This document shows, piece after piece, positions 1-6,739 of a stretch of 20,217 bases of DNA. Position numbers and translations under genes: made by a program. The DNA is from a virus, in IMG/VR virus record IMGVR_UViG_3300023481_000126, positions 1 to 20,217 of that record; one strand, 5' to 3'. The notes below the pieces were generated by a model, which saw only the letters and a program-made list of their open reading frames with translations, made no database searches and had not been told where the DNA came from. Position 1 is the stretch's first letter. Each line of letters starts with the position of its first letter.

Positions 1-2
1 GT

Positions 3-731
3 ATGTCAGGAGCCCTCAAGGGGGAGGTCGAGTCAGGAGCTACCGCAACCGCCGTTTCTGAGGCCGTAGACGCCGGTCAGGCCCGTGCTTCATGGCCCCG
101 GAACAAATTCGTAACGTTTGCCGAGTCAATACTTCGAGACGTAGCGTGGTTCGGATATCACACCGATCAGATCGTAGAACCACTAGGAGAAGAGGCCTCA
201 GACCTCATCCGTAGCGACGACCCGACACAGCTCCCTGAGGGCACAGACGCATGGTTCTTCGGCGGTACATTCGAAGAGGGGTCCGGGGCTACATTCGATG
301 ACCTCGAGCTCGTCATTGACCTCTACTCCATGGTCAGGACGTCTGAGGCTACTCAGCGACGCAAGGCGGAGCTGGTCCTACAGCTGCTTCAGATCCTCCC
401 GCCCATGATGGTCCAGTTCCCCTTCGTCAAGTGGCAGCAGATCGTGGACATGCTGGGAGACATGGAGAACATCCCCGAGATGTCCGAGGCTTTCGACTGG
501 AAGGTCCTCGAGCAGATGTCAGGAGTCCCGATGCAGGCTCCTACTACCCCCATGACGGCAACCAACGCCGGCAAGATCGGGGTCCAGGCGTCAGGCTTCA
601 AGGGACAGGTGCCCAACGTAGAACGCGCCCAGGCGGCCTTACAGGGGCTCATGCCGTCATCCAACGGCCAGGCGCCACCGGGGAAGAACATGAACGGACA
701 GACCCTAGCGGCCCTACCGGGAGGTAATTGA
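3..731 (+). CDS. Portal protein, C-terminal part (5' truncated by window edge)
   Basis: Probable C-terminal half of the portal (head-tail connector), the dodecameric ring through which DNA enters and leaves the capsid. The reading frame is open to the first base of the window, so the Met at base 3 is probably internal. The visible 242 residues are shorter than a whole portal (T7 gp8 is about 536). Near the start, the segment GATATAVSEAVDAGQARASW resembles the 'TATEV...ANAR' helix of podoviral portals, and is followed by an amphipathic helical stretch and a Met/Pro-rich middle (ILPPMMVQFPFVKW). The tail is Gly/Pro/Gln-rich and likely disordered. It sits first in a portal-scaffold-capsid order, which supports the call. 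The last codons contain GGGAGG, the ribosome site of the next gene. The family call rests on motif resemblance plus synteny, not on a search. Confidence 0.72.
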   Translation: MSGALKGEVESGATATAVSEAVDAGQARASWPRNKFVTFAESILRDVAWFGYHTDQIVEPLGEEASDLIRSDDPTQLPEGTDAWFFGGTFEEGSGATFDDLELVIDLYSMVRTSEATQRRKAELVLQLLQILPPMMVQFPFVKWQQIVDMLGDMENIPEMSEAFDWKVLEQMSGVPMQAPTTPMTATNAGKIGVQASGFKGQVPNVERAQAALQGLMPSSNGQAPPGKNMNGQTLAALPGGN

Positions 732-732
732 G

Positions 733-1164
733 ATGGCTCCTGAATACGTCTTCCAGGCCGATGACGGCTCTGAGACCACCAAGTTCTACGAATACGCCCG
801 GGCCCCCCGGGTCGGGAAGGTCATCCACCACAGAGGCAAGAGGTACAAGCGGATCCTCTCCGTGCTGGCCTCAAGCTCCCACGTCACCATGGGCGTGGCA
901 CCCGAATACTCCTTCGTGTCCCACCAGGTTGACCCGGACCTAGCCCCGTATGTGGACCCGAAAACGGGCTCTGGGGCCTTCAGGTCCAAGGCTGAGGTCA
1001 AGAAGTGGTGTGACCAGTCCCAGCACATCGCCGACCGCGGTGGCCTCTCCTGGAACATCCAGGGACGTCAGACCCGCGAAGATCGGCAGAAACAGGTCAA
1101 GGAACAGCGGCAAGCCAAACGCTTCCGCCATGAAATGAAACAGCTCCTCAAGGGGGAAATCTGA
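733..1164 (+). CDS. Small protein with FmdB-like N-terminal pattern, cysteines lost
   Basis: Function unknown; 143 residues. The ATG lies one base after the portal stop, with GGGAGGT about seven bases upstream, so the start is well supported. The N-terminus (PEYVFQADDG, then a GKRYKRI turn at 35-41) follows the pattern of FmdB-type zinc-ribbon proteins often found in phage head operons, but the paired CxxC cysteines are absent; the only Cys is residue 93. Residues 83-95 (FRSKAEVKKWCDQ) resemble the 'RS..EV..YC' helix that follows such domains in phage homologues. The C-terminal 35 residues are very basic and charged (RQTREDRQKQVKEQRQAKR) and probably form one long helix, which could bind DNA, RNA or the acidic scaffold. 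Its place between portal and scaffold suggests a head-assembly role. The FmdB link is tentative. Confidence 0.6.
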   Translation: MAPEYVFQADDGSETTKFYEYARAPRVGKVIHHRGKRYKRILSVLASSSHVTMGVAPEYSFVSHQVDPDLAPYVDPKTGSGAFRSKAEVKKWCDQSQHIADRGGLSWNIQGRQTREDRQKQVKEQRQAKRFRHEMKQLLKGEI

Positions 1165-1165
1165 T

Positions 1166-2161
1166 ATGGCTGACGAAACGACCGAGGTTGATACGACGAC
1201 ACTGGCCCCGACCACCGTGGAAGAGGGTTTCGAGGCATTCAGTGCCGGAATGAAGGAGGCCGGCTTCACGGAAGCCCCGGCAGACCCGGCCATGGAGGCT
1301 CTGGGCCTCAAGGACGAGGATCCTGAGATCGTGGCCCCTGGTGACGACACGGCATCCACCTCCGAGTCCACCGAGGCGTCCACCGAGGCGTCCACCGAGG
1401 CCGAGGCGGACAGCGAAGAGGTAGACGACCCCTTTGCTGACCTCTCAGCAGTCGAGCGGATAGACCACAGGGACGCCTTCTCCCTTCTCCGGACAGCCGG
1501 GTTCTCTGTCGATCAGCTCACAGGCATGACTCCGCGGACCATGATCCAGGTTGCGGATGGCCTCAGAGGCCGCCAGACGGCCCAGGACAGCGGCAAGGCG
1601 GTGAAGACGGCTCTGGAGGCACCGGCACCCGAGGCCCCGGCATTCGACATCTCAGCCATGCTGACGCCGGTCAAGGAGGAGTTCGGGGCATCAGGGGCCA
1701 AGGTCTTCCAGGAGGCATTCCAGGCGATCATGGCCCAGGTCCAGAGTTCCGTGGCTGACGGATCCCGCAAGGCCGCCGAACATGCTGACGGCCTACGGCT
1801 CATCAACGACCAGCGAGCTCGGTTCGAGACAGCGAATCCTGGCCTGAGTGACCGCCCGAGCACATGGGAGGGTGTGGTCGAGACGGCCGACGCCCTCGCC
1901 AGGACCGGACGCTACGGGAACGACATCGGAGCCCTGTTCGATGTGGCCGCGAAGGCCATGGGTCTGGACACCCAGGGGGCAGCAAAGCCCAAGGCGTCCA
2001 CGGCCGACATCCTCAAGAGCCAGCCTCGTCGCAAGCTCTCACTTCCCAAGGAGCCGACCCGGACCCCTGAGGCCTGGGACTTCGACCTCTTTGCCCTCCA
2101 GATGAGTGGCCTCTCGAACGAGGCTGCCGTCAAGAAACTCGGAACGCGTCCGCCTGGATAG
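1166..2161 (+). CDS. Capsid scaffold-like protein
   Basis: Likely internal scaffold that templates procapsid assembly and is removed before DNA fills the head. Position immediately before the major capsid gene, 331-residue length, and strongly acidic, Ala/Glu-rich, low-complexity N-terminal third (residues 1-90) fit the scaffold proteins of T7-like phages (T7 gp9 is about 307). A central helical region (about 95-250) is followed by a basic stretch (SQPRRKLSLPKEPTRTP) and a C-terminal segment around WDFDLFALQM, where scaffolds usually contact the coat protein. An ATG one base after the previous stop is preceded by AAGGGGGAA. Residues 68-79 are three STEA repeats encoded by a 12-base tandem repeat. 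No catalytic motif is seen. The call is based on context and composition; scaffolds diverge too fast for motif recognition. Confidence 0.7.
   Translation: MADETTEVDTTTLAPTTVEEGFEAFSAGMKEAGFTEAPADPAMEALGLKDEDPEIVAPGDDTASTSESTEASTEASTEAEADSEEVDDPFADLSAVERIDHRDAFSLLRTAGFSVDQLTGMTPRTMIQVADGLRGRQTAQDSGKAVKTALEAPAPEAPAFDISAMLTPVKEEFGASGAKVFQEAFQAIMAQVQSSVADGSRKAAEHADGLRLINDQRARFETANPGLSDRPSTWEGVVETADALARTGRYGNDIGALFDVAAKAMGLDTQGAAKPKASTADILKSQPRRKLSLPKEPTRTPEAWDFDLFALQMSGLSNEAAVKKLGTRPPG
1367..1402 (+). repeat. 12-base tandem repeat, three copies
   Basis: The unit TCCACCGAGGCG occurs twice exactly and a third time with one final-base change. It encodes Ser-Thr-Glu-Ala three times in the acidic N-terminal region of the scaffold-like protein. 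It keeps the frame, so copy-number change would alter length without breaking the gene. Confidence 0.9.
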
Positions 2162-2201
2162 GAAGACGCAACACCTTTCCCCTCCCCGTCACTAACCCTT
2201 C

Positions 2202-2206
2202 AGGAG
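2202..2206 (+). promoter_or_regulatory. Shine-Dalgarno site selecting the GTG start of the capsid gene
   Basis: AGGAG seven bases upstream of GTG at 2214. This is a near-consensus site and spacing. It supports a GTG start for the gene expected to be the most highly expressed of the window; no upstream in-frame ATG is available with a comparable site. Confidence 0.7.
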
Positions 2207-2213
2207 TATCACA

Positions 2214-3578
2214 GTGGCAACATCTATCAGCGAGATTTTCGCTGACGTCTTCCTTACGACCGGTCCCTTGGTGGCGACCGACAAGGGGAAGGTCATCAAC
2301 GAAATCACCCGCCGAACATATTTCACGAACTTCGTGATGAAGGGGTTCCCGAACTCGGGGGGCTCCATGATGGATATGTTCAACGGCGGCGAAAAGATCC
2401 AGGACACTGTTCTCCTGGACGAGTTCAACACCTTCGAGCGATACGACCCGGACGACGAGTTCACCTACCCCTCGGGTGAGGTGCTCACGAACTGGGAGAT
2501 CCCGTACCGCTACGCGAAAGCTCACCTCAAGTTCACGAAGCATGAGGCGAAGCACAACCAAGGCGGAGGCGGGATGAAGTCCCGGTTCCACCAGTTCAAG
2601 AAGCTATTCACGACCAAGGAACAAAACTTCTGGACCAACGTCTGCAACAGCCTCGAGGACGAATGGTTCAACATCCCGACGAATGCCGAGATGGAGGGCC
2701 AGGCTGGGAAGTTCCCGTACAGCCTTCCTTGTTTCGTCAACGAGTACGTCGCCGGTTCGGTTGCTGGAGAGCAAACGAACGGCATCACGACGAACACGTT
2801 GCCGAATGGATTCACCACGATCCAGCAGATCAACCCGGCCACGAAGACGAAGTGGCGCTGCCAGCAAGCCTTCTACGATGACGTCCCGACGGGGCGTGAC
2901 TGGAGTGGCTGGCCTGCCCTCTCTCGCCTCTGGAAGCGTCTGCAGTACAACAGGCTCCCGAAGCGGGAGGAGCTGGGCGAGGGCATGACCATGCCCGCAG
3001 CCCTCTTCACGTCGGAAGAGGGGTCTACGTACTACGAGCAGGCGCTCGTCCAGACGAACGACCCTCTCTCCTCGGCGTCCACGAGCAAAGGCGCAGGCTC
3101 CATCCAGGGCCCGCTGATGTACCGGACAGCCCCGGTTGAGTTCCTCGAGTCGATGTCTTCAGGCGTCTTCTACCGTGACGCTGTCGCGGTGGGCGCTGTC
3201 GGCGGCGGCCTGAACAAGGGAACCGGCGGCGGCGGCGGCGCTGGAAGTGGCGCTGGCGTTTCCACGTATATCCCCGAGTTCACGGACTCCGTGGACTTCG
3301 ACGACACGGACCTGGTGGGGCAGACAAAGTCGGTCGGGAACACGAACTACACGATCGGGACTCCGAACAACCGGACCGGCCCGAGGTTCGTCCTTCTGGA
3401 CAACCGCTACATTCGGACGTTCTTCCCTGAGGGGGAGATGTTCGAGACGGTGAAGGTCAAGCCTTCGCGTCAGCCCCATTCCACTGTCCTCGTGACGGAC
3501 ATCTGGAACAACAACTTCGTCCGTTCCCCGCGTCGGCTCGGCTACCTGATCCCGGGTACCAACCTCCAGCGCGTCTAA
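2214..3578 (+). CDS. Major capsid protein
   Basis: Probable coat protein forming the icosahedral shell, 454 residues, directly after the scaffold-like gene and before a decoration-like gene. It starts with GTG behind a good AGGAG. The protein is mixed alpha/beta with an N-terminal arm rich in aromatic and acidic residues (ITRRTYFTNFV, DEFNTFERYDPDDEF), followed by YAKAHLKFTKHEAKHN, compatible with a HK97-type coat protein. Residues about 324-350 are an unusual Gly-rich linker that includes five consecutive Gly codons (all GGC), followed by about 100 residues ending in a beta-rich segment (KPSRQPHSTVLVTDIWNNNF). Codon use is more uniform than in the neighbours, with many C-ending codons, as expected for a highly expressed gene. 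I do not recognise the exact capsid family; synteny and size carry most of the weight. Confidence 0.82.
   Translation: MATSISEIFADVFLTTGPLVATDKGKVINEITRRTYFTNFVMKGFPNSGGSMMDMFNGGEKIQDTVLLDEFNTFERYDPDDEFTYPSGEVLTNWEIPYRYAKAHLKFTKHEAKHNQGGGGMKSRFHQFKKLFTTKEQNFWTNVCNSLEDEWFNIPTNAEMEGQAGKFPYSLPCFVNEYVAGSVAGEQTNGITTNTLPNGFTTIQQINPATKTKWRCQQAFYDDVPTGRDWSGWPALSRLWKRLQYNRLPKREELGEGMTMPAALFTSEEGSTYYEQALVQTNDPLSSASTSKGAGSIQGPLMYRTAPVEFLESMSSGVFYRDAVAVGAVGGGLNKGTGGGGGAGSGAGVSTYIPEFTDSVDFDDTDLVGQTKSVGNTNYTIGTPNNRTGPRFVLLDNRYIRTFFPEGEMFETVKVKPSRQPHSTVLVTDIWNNNFVRSPRRLGYLIPGTNLQRV
3225..3239 (+). repeat. (GGC)5 run in the capsid gene
   Basis: Five consecutive GGC codons, in frame, encode Gly 338-342 within the longer Gly/Ala/Ser linker of the major capsid protein. 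The repeat is a candidate for in-frame slippage. Confidence 0.9.
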
Positions 3579-3606
3579 CCTCAAGCAAACAGAAAGGAGA
3601 AATACA

Positions 3607-4095
3607 ATGGCTTCAATGTCAACAAGCGCAAAGCGTGGATACGACATCACTCCGAATGAGCGCGTGGTTGCGAACTACACCACCGCGGCGTTGGTTCGCG
3701 GGGATGTGGTCCAATTCGACATCCAACAAACCCACGCATCGACGACGAATAGCAACAAGGCTCGAGACAACTCGAGCAAGGTAAACGTCGTCTTCCCCGA
3801 AACCGCTGTTCTGAAGCATGCGGTTTTTGCTGTTTGCCTCGAGTCCATCTCGGCCACGCTGGGAACCGAAGGTAAGGTTGCCGTTCAGGGCGATCACCTT
3901 CCGATCAAGGTGGACGGCGCCGCAGCGGCTGGAGCTGCCCTCATCCCCGTCAACGGGGCCGCAGCGGCAACGGATACAGCAGGGGCGATCGGTGAAAAGA
4001 TCATCGGCCGTCTCGACGATGCCCTTGCGGGCGCCGGCGTGGGAACATGCGACTTCGACGGCCTGGATGGGCTTGGCAGCAGTGCCGTCTCGTAG
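3607..4095 (+). CDS. Probable capsid decoration protein (DUF2190-like pattern)
   Basis: Small protein of 162 residues right after the capsid gene, with a strong ribosome site (AAAGGAG, seven bases before ATG). The pattern is that of phage head-decoration/stabilising proteins of the DUF2190 type: an early 'aa.vrGDVVqfd' segment (residues about 27-40), a VFAVCLESISA strand followed by GKVAVQG and KVDGAAAAGAAL turns, and a C-terminal GEKIIGRLDDALAGAG strand ending in a short 'DGLDGLG' tail. Such proteins bind the outside of the mature shell and stabilise it. The Ala/Gly-rich middle (AAAAGAALIPVNGAAAATDT) is typical of them. Cysteines at about residues 78 and 150 are not paired in any obvious motif. 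Confidence comes from pattern plus position next to the coat gene; a search would be needed to fix the family. Confidence 0.62.
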   Translation: MASMSTSAKRGYDITPNERVVANYTTAALVRGDVVQFDIQQTHASTTNSNKARDNSSKVNVVFPETAVLKHAVFAVCLESISATLGTEGKVAVQGDHLPIKVDGAAAAGAALIPVNGAAAATDTAGAIGEKIIGRLDDALAGAGVGTCDFDGLDGLGSSAVS

Positions 4096-4127
4096 GTAGA
4101 CTCCAACTCGGTTTTTCCCAAACCCCC

Positions 4128-4172
4128 GGGGAGCCTTCCGTAGACCCCTACCCTCCCATCGGGAGGCTCCCC
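4128..4172 (+). other. Intergenic stem-loop between decoration gene and next gene
   Basis: GGGGAGCC at 4128-4135 pairs perfectly with GGCTCCCC at 4165-4172. Within the loop, CCTCCC (4152-4157) can pair with GGGAGG (4161-4166), which competes for two bases of the outer stem, so two folds are possible. A short GGTTT/AAACC stem lies just before (4110-4124). No T-run follows, so this is not a standard intrinsic terminator. A weak terminator, an RNase-processing site, or an attenuator that lowers expression after the capsid genes are the reasonable readings. This is the largest gap in the window (4096-4197), and I see no confident promoter in it. Confidence 0.5.
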
Positions 4173-4197
4173 ACCTTCCACTCCTCAGAGACTCACA

Positions 4198-4653
4198 ATG
4201 GCATGGACATCAATAAGCGTCGGAAATGGCGTCTTCGTCATCTCTGAGGAGACTGTCGGGGATGTGAAAACTCTCAATCTCGACAACTCAATCGAAGCTG
4301 GCTTGGTTACGGCTGGACTCCGCGGCAAGGTCTTCGAGATCGTCAATATCCGCATGGAGTACACCGCGACTGCAACCGTGACGAACAGGACGGTCTCTAT
4401 CGAGCTCCAGGATCCTGCTGATTCTGACGTTCTGAGCCTCACTGAGATGCAGACGGCTGTGGCCCCGAGCGCAACAGAGCTCTTCAACTGGGCACCCCGA
4501 AGCCTCTCTCAGGTGGCGTCTGCTGCCCAGGACATCGAACGTATTCCGGTCCTGTACATCGGCCCAGGCATCAAAACGGTCATCGGCGCCGTGACGTCCA
4601 TAGATGCGGCAGACACGTGCATCGTCCACATTATGCTCCGCCAGATTGAGTAG
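4198..4653 (+). CDS. Small beta-rich virion protein, function unknown
   Basis: 151 residues with no family I can name. It alternates short hydrophobic and polar stretches with many Thr/Val/Ile residues (YTATATVTNRTVSIELQD; RIPVLYIGPGIKTVIGAV), which suggests a beta-sandwich. The last segment (SIDAADTCIVHIMLRQIE) resembles the end of small structural proteins found near the head-tail joint or capsid of podoviruses, where 'IDAADT' style turns precede a last strand. The ATG follows only a weak CAGAG, unlike the strong sites of the capsid genes, so lower expression is likely. It lies after the stem-loop and two bases ahead of the next gene. A decoration, spike or connector role would fit, but this is inference from position. 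Confidence 0.55.
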   Translation: MAWTSISVGNGVFVISEETVGDVKTLNLDNSIEAGLVTAGLRGKVFEIVNIRMEYTATATVTNRTVSIELQDPADSDVLSLTEMQTAVAPSATELFNWAPRSLSQVASAAQDIERIPVLYIGPGIKTVIGAVTSIDAADTCIVHIMLRQIE

Positions 4654-4655
4654 CT

Positions 4656-4904
4656 ATGCGGATAGACCCTCATTTCCTGACCGAGGTAGGAGCCCGCAGC
4701 AAGGCTCCGATGGACTGCTACATCACCCGATGCCTGGTTGCTGTGAGGGCCTGGGAGAAGTGCATGGCGAGGCTCACGGACGAGCAGCAGCAGGGCCAGG
4801 AATTCGATGTCAGGCTCCTCTGTGGGGATAGGACGGCTCACATCCTGTACCGCTGGAACCCAGGCTTTCAGCGGGGGGTACCAGGAGAACTCAGATGGTC
4901 CTGA
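4656..4904 (+). CDS. Small protein of unknown function (82 aa)
   Basis: Not recognised. The ATG lies two bases after the preceding stop without a clear ribosome site, so translation is probably coupled to the upstream gene. The gene overlaps the next by ten bases (ATGGTCCTGA holds both the next start and this stop). The sequence has a helical, charged middle (VRAWEKCMARLTDEQQQGQE) and a C-terminal segment with aromatic residues (HILYRWNPGFQRG). Four cysteines (21, 26, 36, 56) are spread out and do not make a clear metal site. Its fixed place immediately before the tail-adaptor gene suggests a small virion-assembly protein. Confidence 0.5.
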   Translation: MRIDPHFLTEVGARSKAPMDCYITRCLVAVRAWEKCMARLTDEQQQGQEFDVRLLCGDRTAHILYRWNPGFQRGVPGELRWS

Positions 4905-6448
4905 CCGTTTCCAAGCTCGAGAAGTTCATCAAGCACGCCCTGGACGGCTCCCAGGCGGCTCCTATCTCGTCCCGTGAGCTGGTCAACCAGGTAGGAGAGT
5001 GGTTCTGCTCTCAACAATCCTGGAGGTTCAACAAGCGCCGGGCGAGGCTGAAGGTCCGCCAGTCCAGGACGCTATCGACGAGCACGTACAACGCCGAGGC
5101 CCTGACCATCAAGCAGGTCGGCCTATTCGCTGATTACACCCACACGCCGGGGGATATCATAGAATCCGAGGCCTTGGCGACCCTGCCGAACACGACTCCT
5201 GGTGAGCATCTCATCAAGCGCAAGCTGGATGCCGACACGATCGAGCTCGAGTCCCCTCTCCACAGGAACATGATCGAGTGGACCGAGGTCTTCGCCGACG
5301 GCCTCAATTCGTCCTACTGGACCGAGGTCAATGCTCCCATCTCGTACGTCTCGAACACCACAGGGACCACGGACCCTCTGGGTGGCAACACGGCTGACGA
5401 GATCAGCGATGACAATGCCAGCCTGACGGCCTCCATCCGTAGGGACTTCACTACCACGAGTACCCCGGAGAAGCTCACGAATGGGAAGTCGTATTGCTTC
5501 TCGGTGCATACAAAGCAGATACTGGGTGACACCCAGGGAATGATCCTGACGCTGTCCCATATCGGTGGCACGAAGGCCATCAACCTGACGTTCAACACGA
5601 CCAGCGGGACGGCGAATGCCCCTGTTGTGGGTGGATCAGCGGTCACTGGTGCCGGCTTCGAGACCCTCACAGGTGGCTGGTATCGCCCCTGGGTGACCAT
5701 GAAGTTCGATTCCCAGGACTCGTTGACCATCGGGGCCTCGATCACTCCGAGGAGTTCAGCTGGAGGTACGGGAGCTCACTACTTCTGGGGCACCCAGTTC
5801 GAAGAGGTGGCTGACGGGTCCACAGGCCCATCGAAGTATGAGCGCAGGGACGACGACACGGGGGTCTGGACTCCTGCCACGTTCACGGGCCTGCTGCCGA
5901 ACAACGTCATACCTCTCCCGGGCAACGTTGCCGCTGTCCTCGCTGTGGCCACGAACACTGAGACCCTGGACGGTTTCAGGTGGACAGACCAGGAGAGCAT
6001 GGCCTACGACCGCATAGGCCGCCGCCTGTTCGACAATTACGGTCTCCGCGGTGCTGTGGTCTCATACGCCCCATCGGGCGGTGGAGCCACGCAGTACCGT
6101 CTGGAGCTCGATCCGAACCAGAACTCGACAGACGAGCTCGAGGTTCGCTACATCTCAGGGTGGAACCCAGTTTCCACGGATACAGAGGATCTACCCATAC
6201 CGGCCGATGGGTGGCTCGACGGACTCTTCACGCAGGCTGTGATTGCTTGGGCTCAAGGCCTGGACGCAGAGGATGAGGCATCCCTGTATGTCCGGCTTGA
6301 TACCTTGGCGCAGAGCTCCATGTGGAATACCCACGTGGGCAGAGATGCCGGAGTCCAATCCGACATGGGGCCGACACGCGGGTCAGACATCAATCGCCGC
6401 TACGACGGCGGCAGGAGCCGGTTCCATGATATATCAACATCCGCCTGA
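4895..6448 (+). CDS. Tail adaptor protein (T7 gp11 / tail tubular A-like) with inserted carbohydrate-binding jelly-roll
   Basis: Likely ring protein joining the portal to the tail nozzle. Residues 1-125 (SSRELVNQVGEWFCSQQSWRF, then a short strand-rich part) and residues 320-517 (LPGNVAAVLAVA; DRIGRRLFDNYGLRGAVVSY; YRLELDPNQNSTDELEVRY; ADGWLDGLFTQAVIAWAQGL) follow the pattern of gp11-like adaptors: a helical N-terminus, 'LP..' segment, a 'Y.l.l.P......l.v.Y' strand pair and a long C-terminal helix. Between them, about residues 127-317 form a separate domain: EWTEVFADGLNSSYWTE at its start, SYCFSVHTKQ, GGWYRPWVTM and YFWGTQFEEV near the end. This is the signature of the jelly-roll carbohydrate-binding domains found in many phage tail proteins. 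T7 gp11 is about 196 residues, so the insert explains most of the extra length. GGAG lies eight bases before the ATG. The jelly-roll call is strong; the adaptor call rests on pattern and order. Confidence 0.72.
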   Translation: MVLTVSKLEKFIKHALDGSQAAPISSRELVNQVGEWFCSQQSWRFNKRRARLKVRQSRTLSTSTYNAEALTIKQVGLFADYTHTPGDIIESEALATLPNTTPGEHLIKRKLDADTIELESPLHRNMIEWTEVFADGLNSSYWTEVNAPISYVSNTTGTTDPLGGNTADEISDDNASLTASIRRDFTTTSTPEKLTNGKSYCFSVHTKQILGDTQGMILTLSHIGGTKAINLTFNTTSGTANAPVVGGSAVTGAGFETLTGGWYRPWVTMKFDSQDSLTIGASITPRSSAGGTGAHYFWGTQFEEVADGSTGPSKYERRDDDTGVWTPATFTGLLPNNVIPLPGNVAAVLAVATNTETLDGFRWTDQESMAYDRIGRRLFDNYGLRGAVVSYAPSGGGATQYRLELDPNQNSTDELEVRYISGWNPVSTDTEDLPIPADGWLDGLFTQAVIAWAQGLDAEDEASLYVRLDTLAQSSMWNTHVGRDAGVQSDMGPTRGSDINRRYDGGRSRFHDISTSA

Positions 6449-6466
6449 CCCCTCAGTGGGTGTCCG

Positions 6467-6739
6467 GTGACCCACACCAAGCGCAACTGGGCCCTTCTCC
6501 GTATAGGCCTCGAGGGAGGCGATATCGTCTCTGTGTTCGTGAAGCCTGAGCGGGCCAAGATCCTGCTCGACAAGTGGATGGACAACGAGGACCAGGGGGC
6601 CATGTGGTTTTCAGGGACGATCAACGACAACGTGGACGAGGAGCCGGAGCTCTACACCATCCGGCTCTCCCTGATCCGCTGGATGAGGGTCAGGTTGCCT
6701 CAGACGCCGGCGACTCAGATGGAGGACAGGGATGCCTAG
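6467..6739 (+). CDS. Small protein of unknown function (90 aa, GTG start)
   Basis: Not recognised. The only good start is GTG, 18 bases after the adaptor stop and in the same reading frame, with just a weak GTGGG upstream. This suggests translation by reinitiation after the upstream gene, or low-level read-through of its TGA. The protein is compact, with alternating strands and charged turns (LLRIGLEGGDIVSVFVKPE; DEEPELYTIRLSLIRWMRVRLP), looking like a small alpha/beta fold. It overlaps the nozzle gene by eight bases, whose ribosome site (GGAGG) lies in its last codons. The position between the two tail-tube genes suggests a tail assembly or structural role. Confidence 0.55.
   Translation: MTHTKRNWALLRIGLEGGDIVSVFVKPERAKILLDKWMDNEDQGAMWFSGTINDNVDEEPELYTIRLSLIRWMRVRLPQTPATQMEDRDA

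Noticed and set aside
2162-2213. Promoter before the capsid gene
   Set aside because: The gap is only 52 bases and I found no convincing -35/-10 pair or phage-type promoter repeated in other gaps.
4128-4172. Intrinsic terminator after the decoration gene
   Set aside because: The stem is good but there is no following T-run, so it was listed as a stem-loop of unknown role rather than a terminator.
5123-5560. 145-codon open frame on the - strand
   Set aside because: Antisense of the jelly-roll insert in the adaptor, where the + strand protein is convincing.
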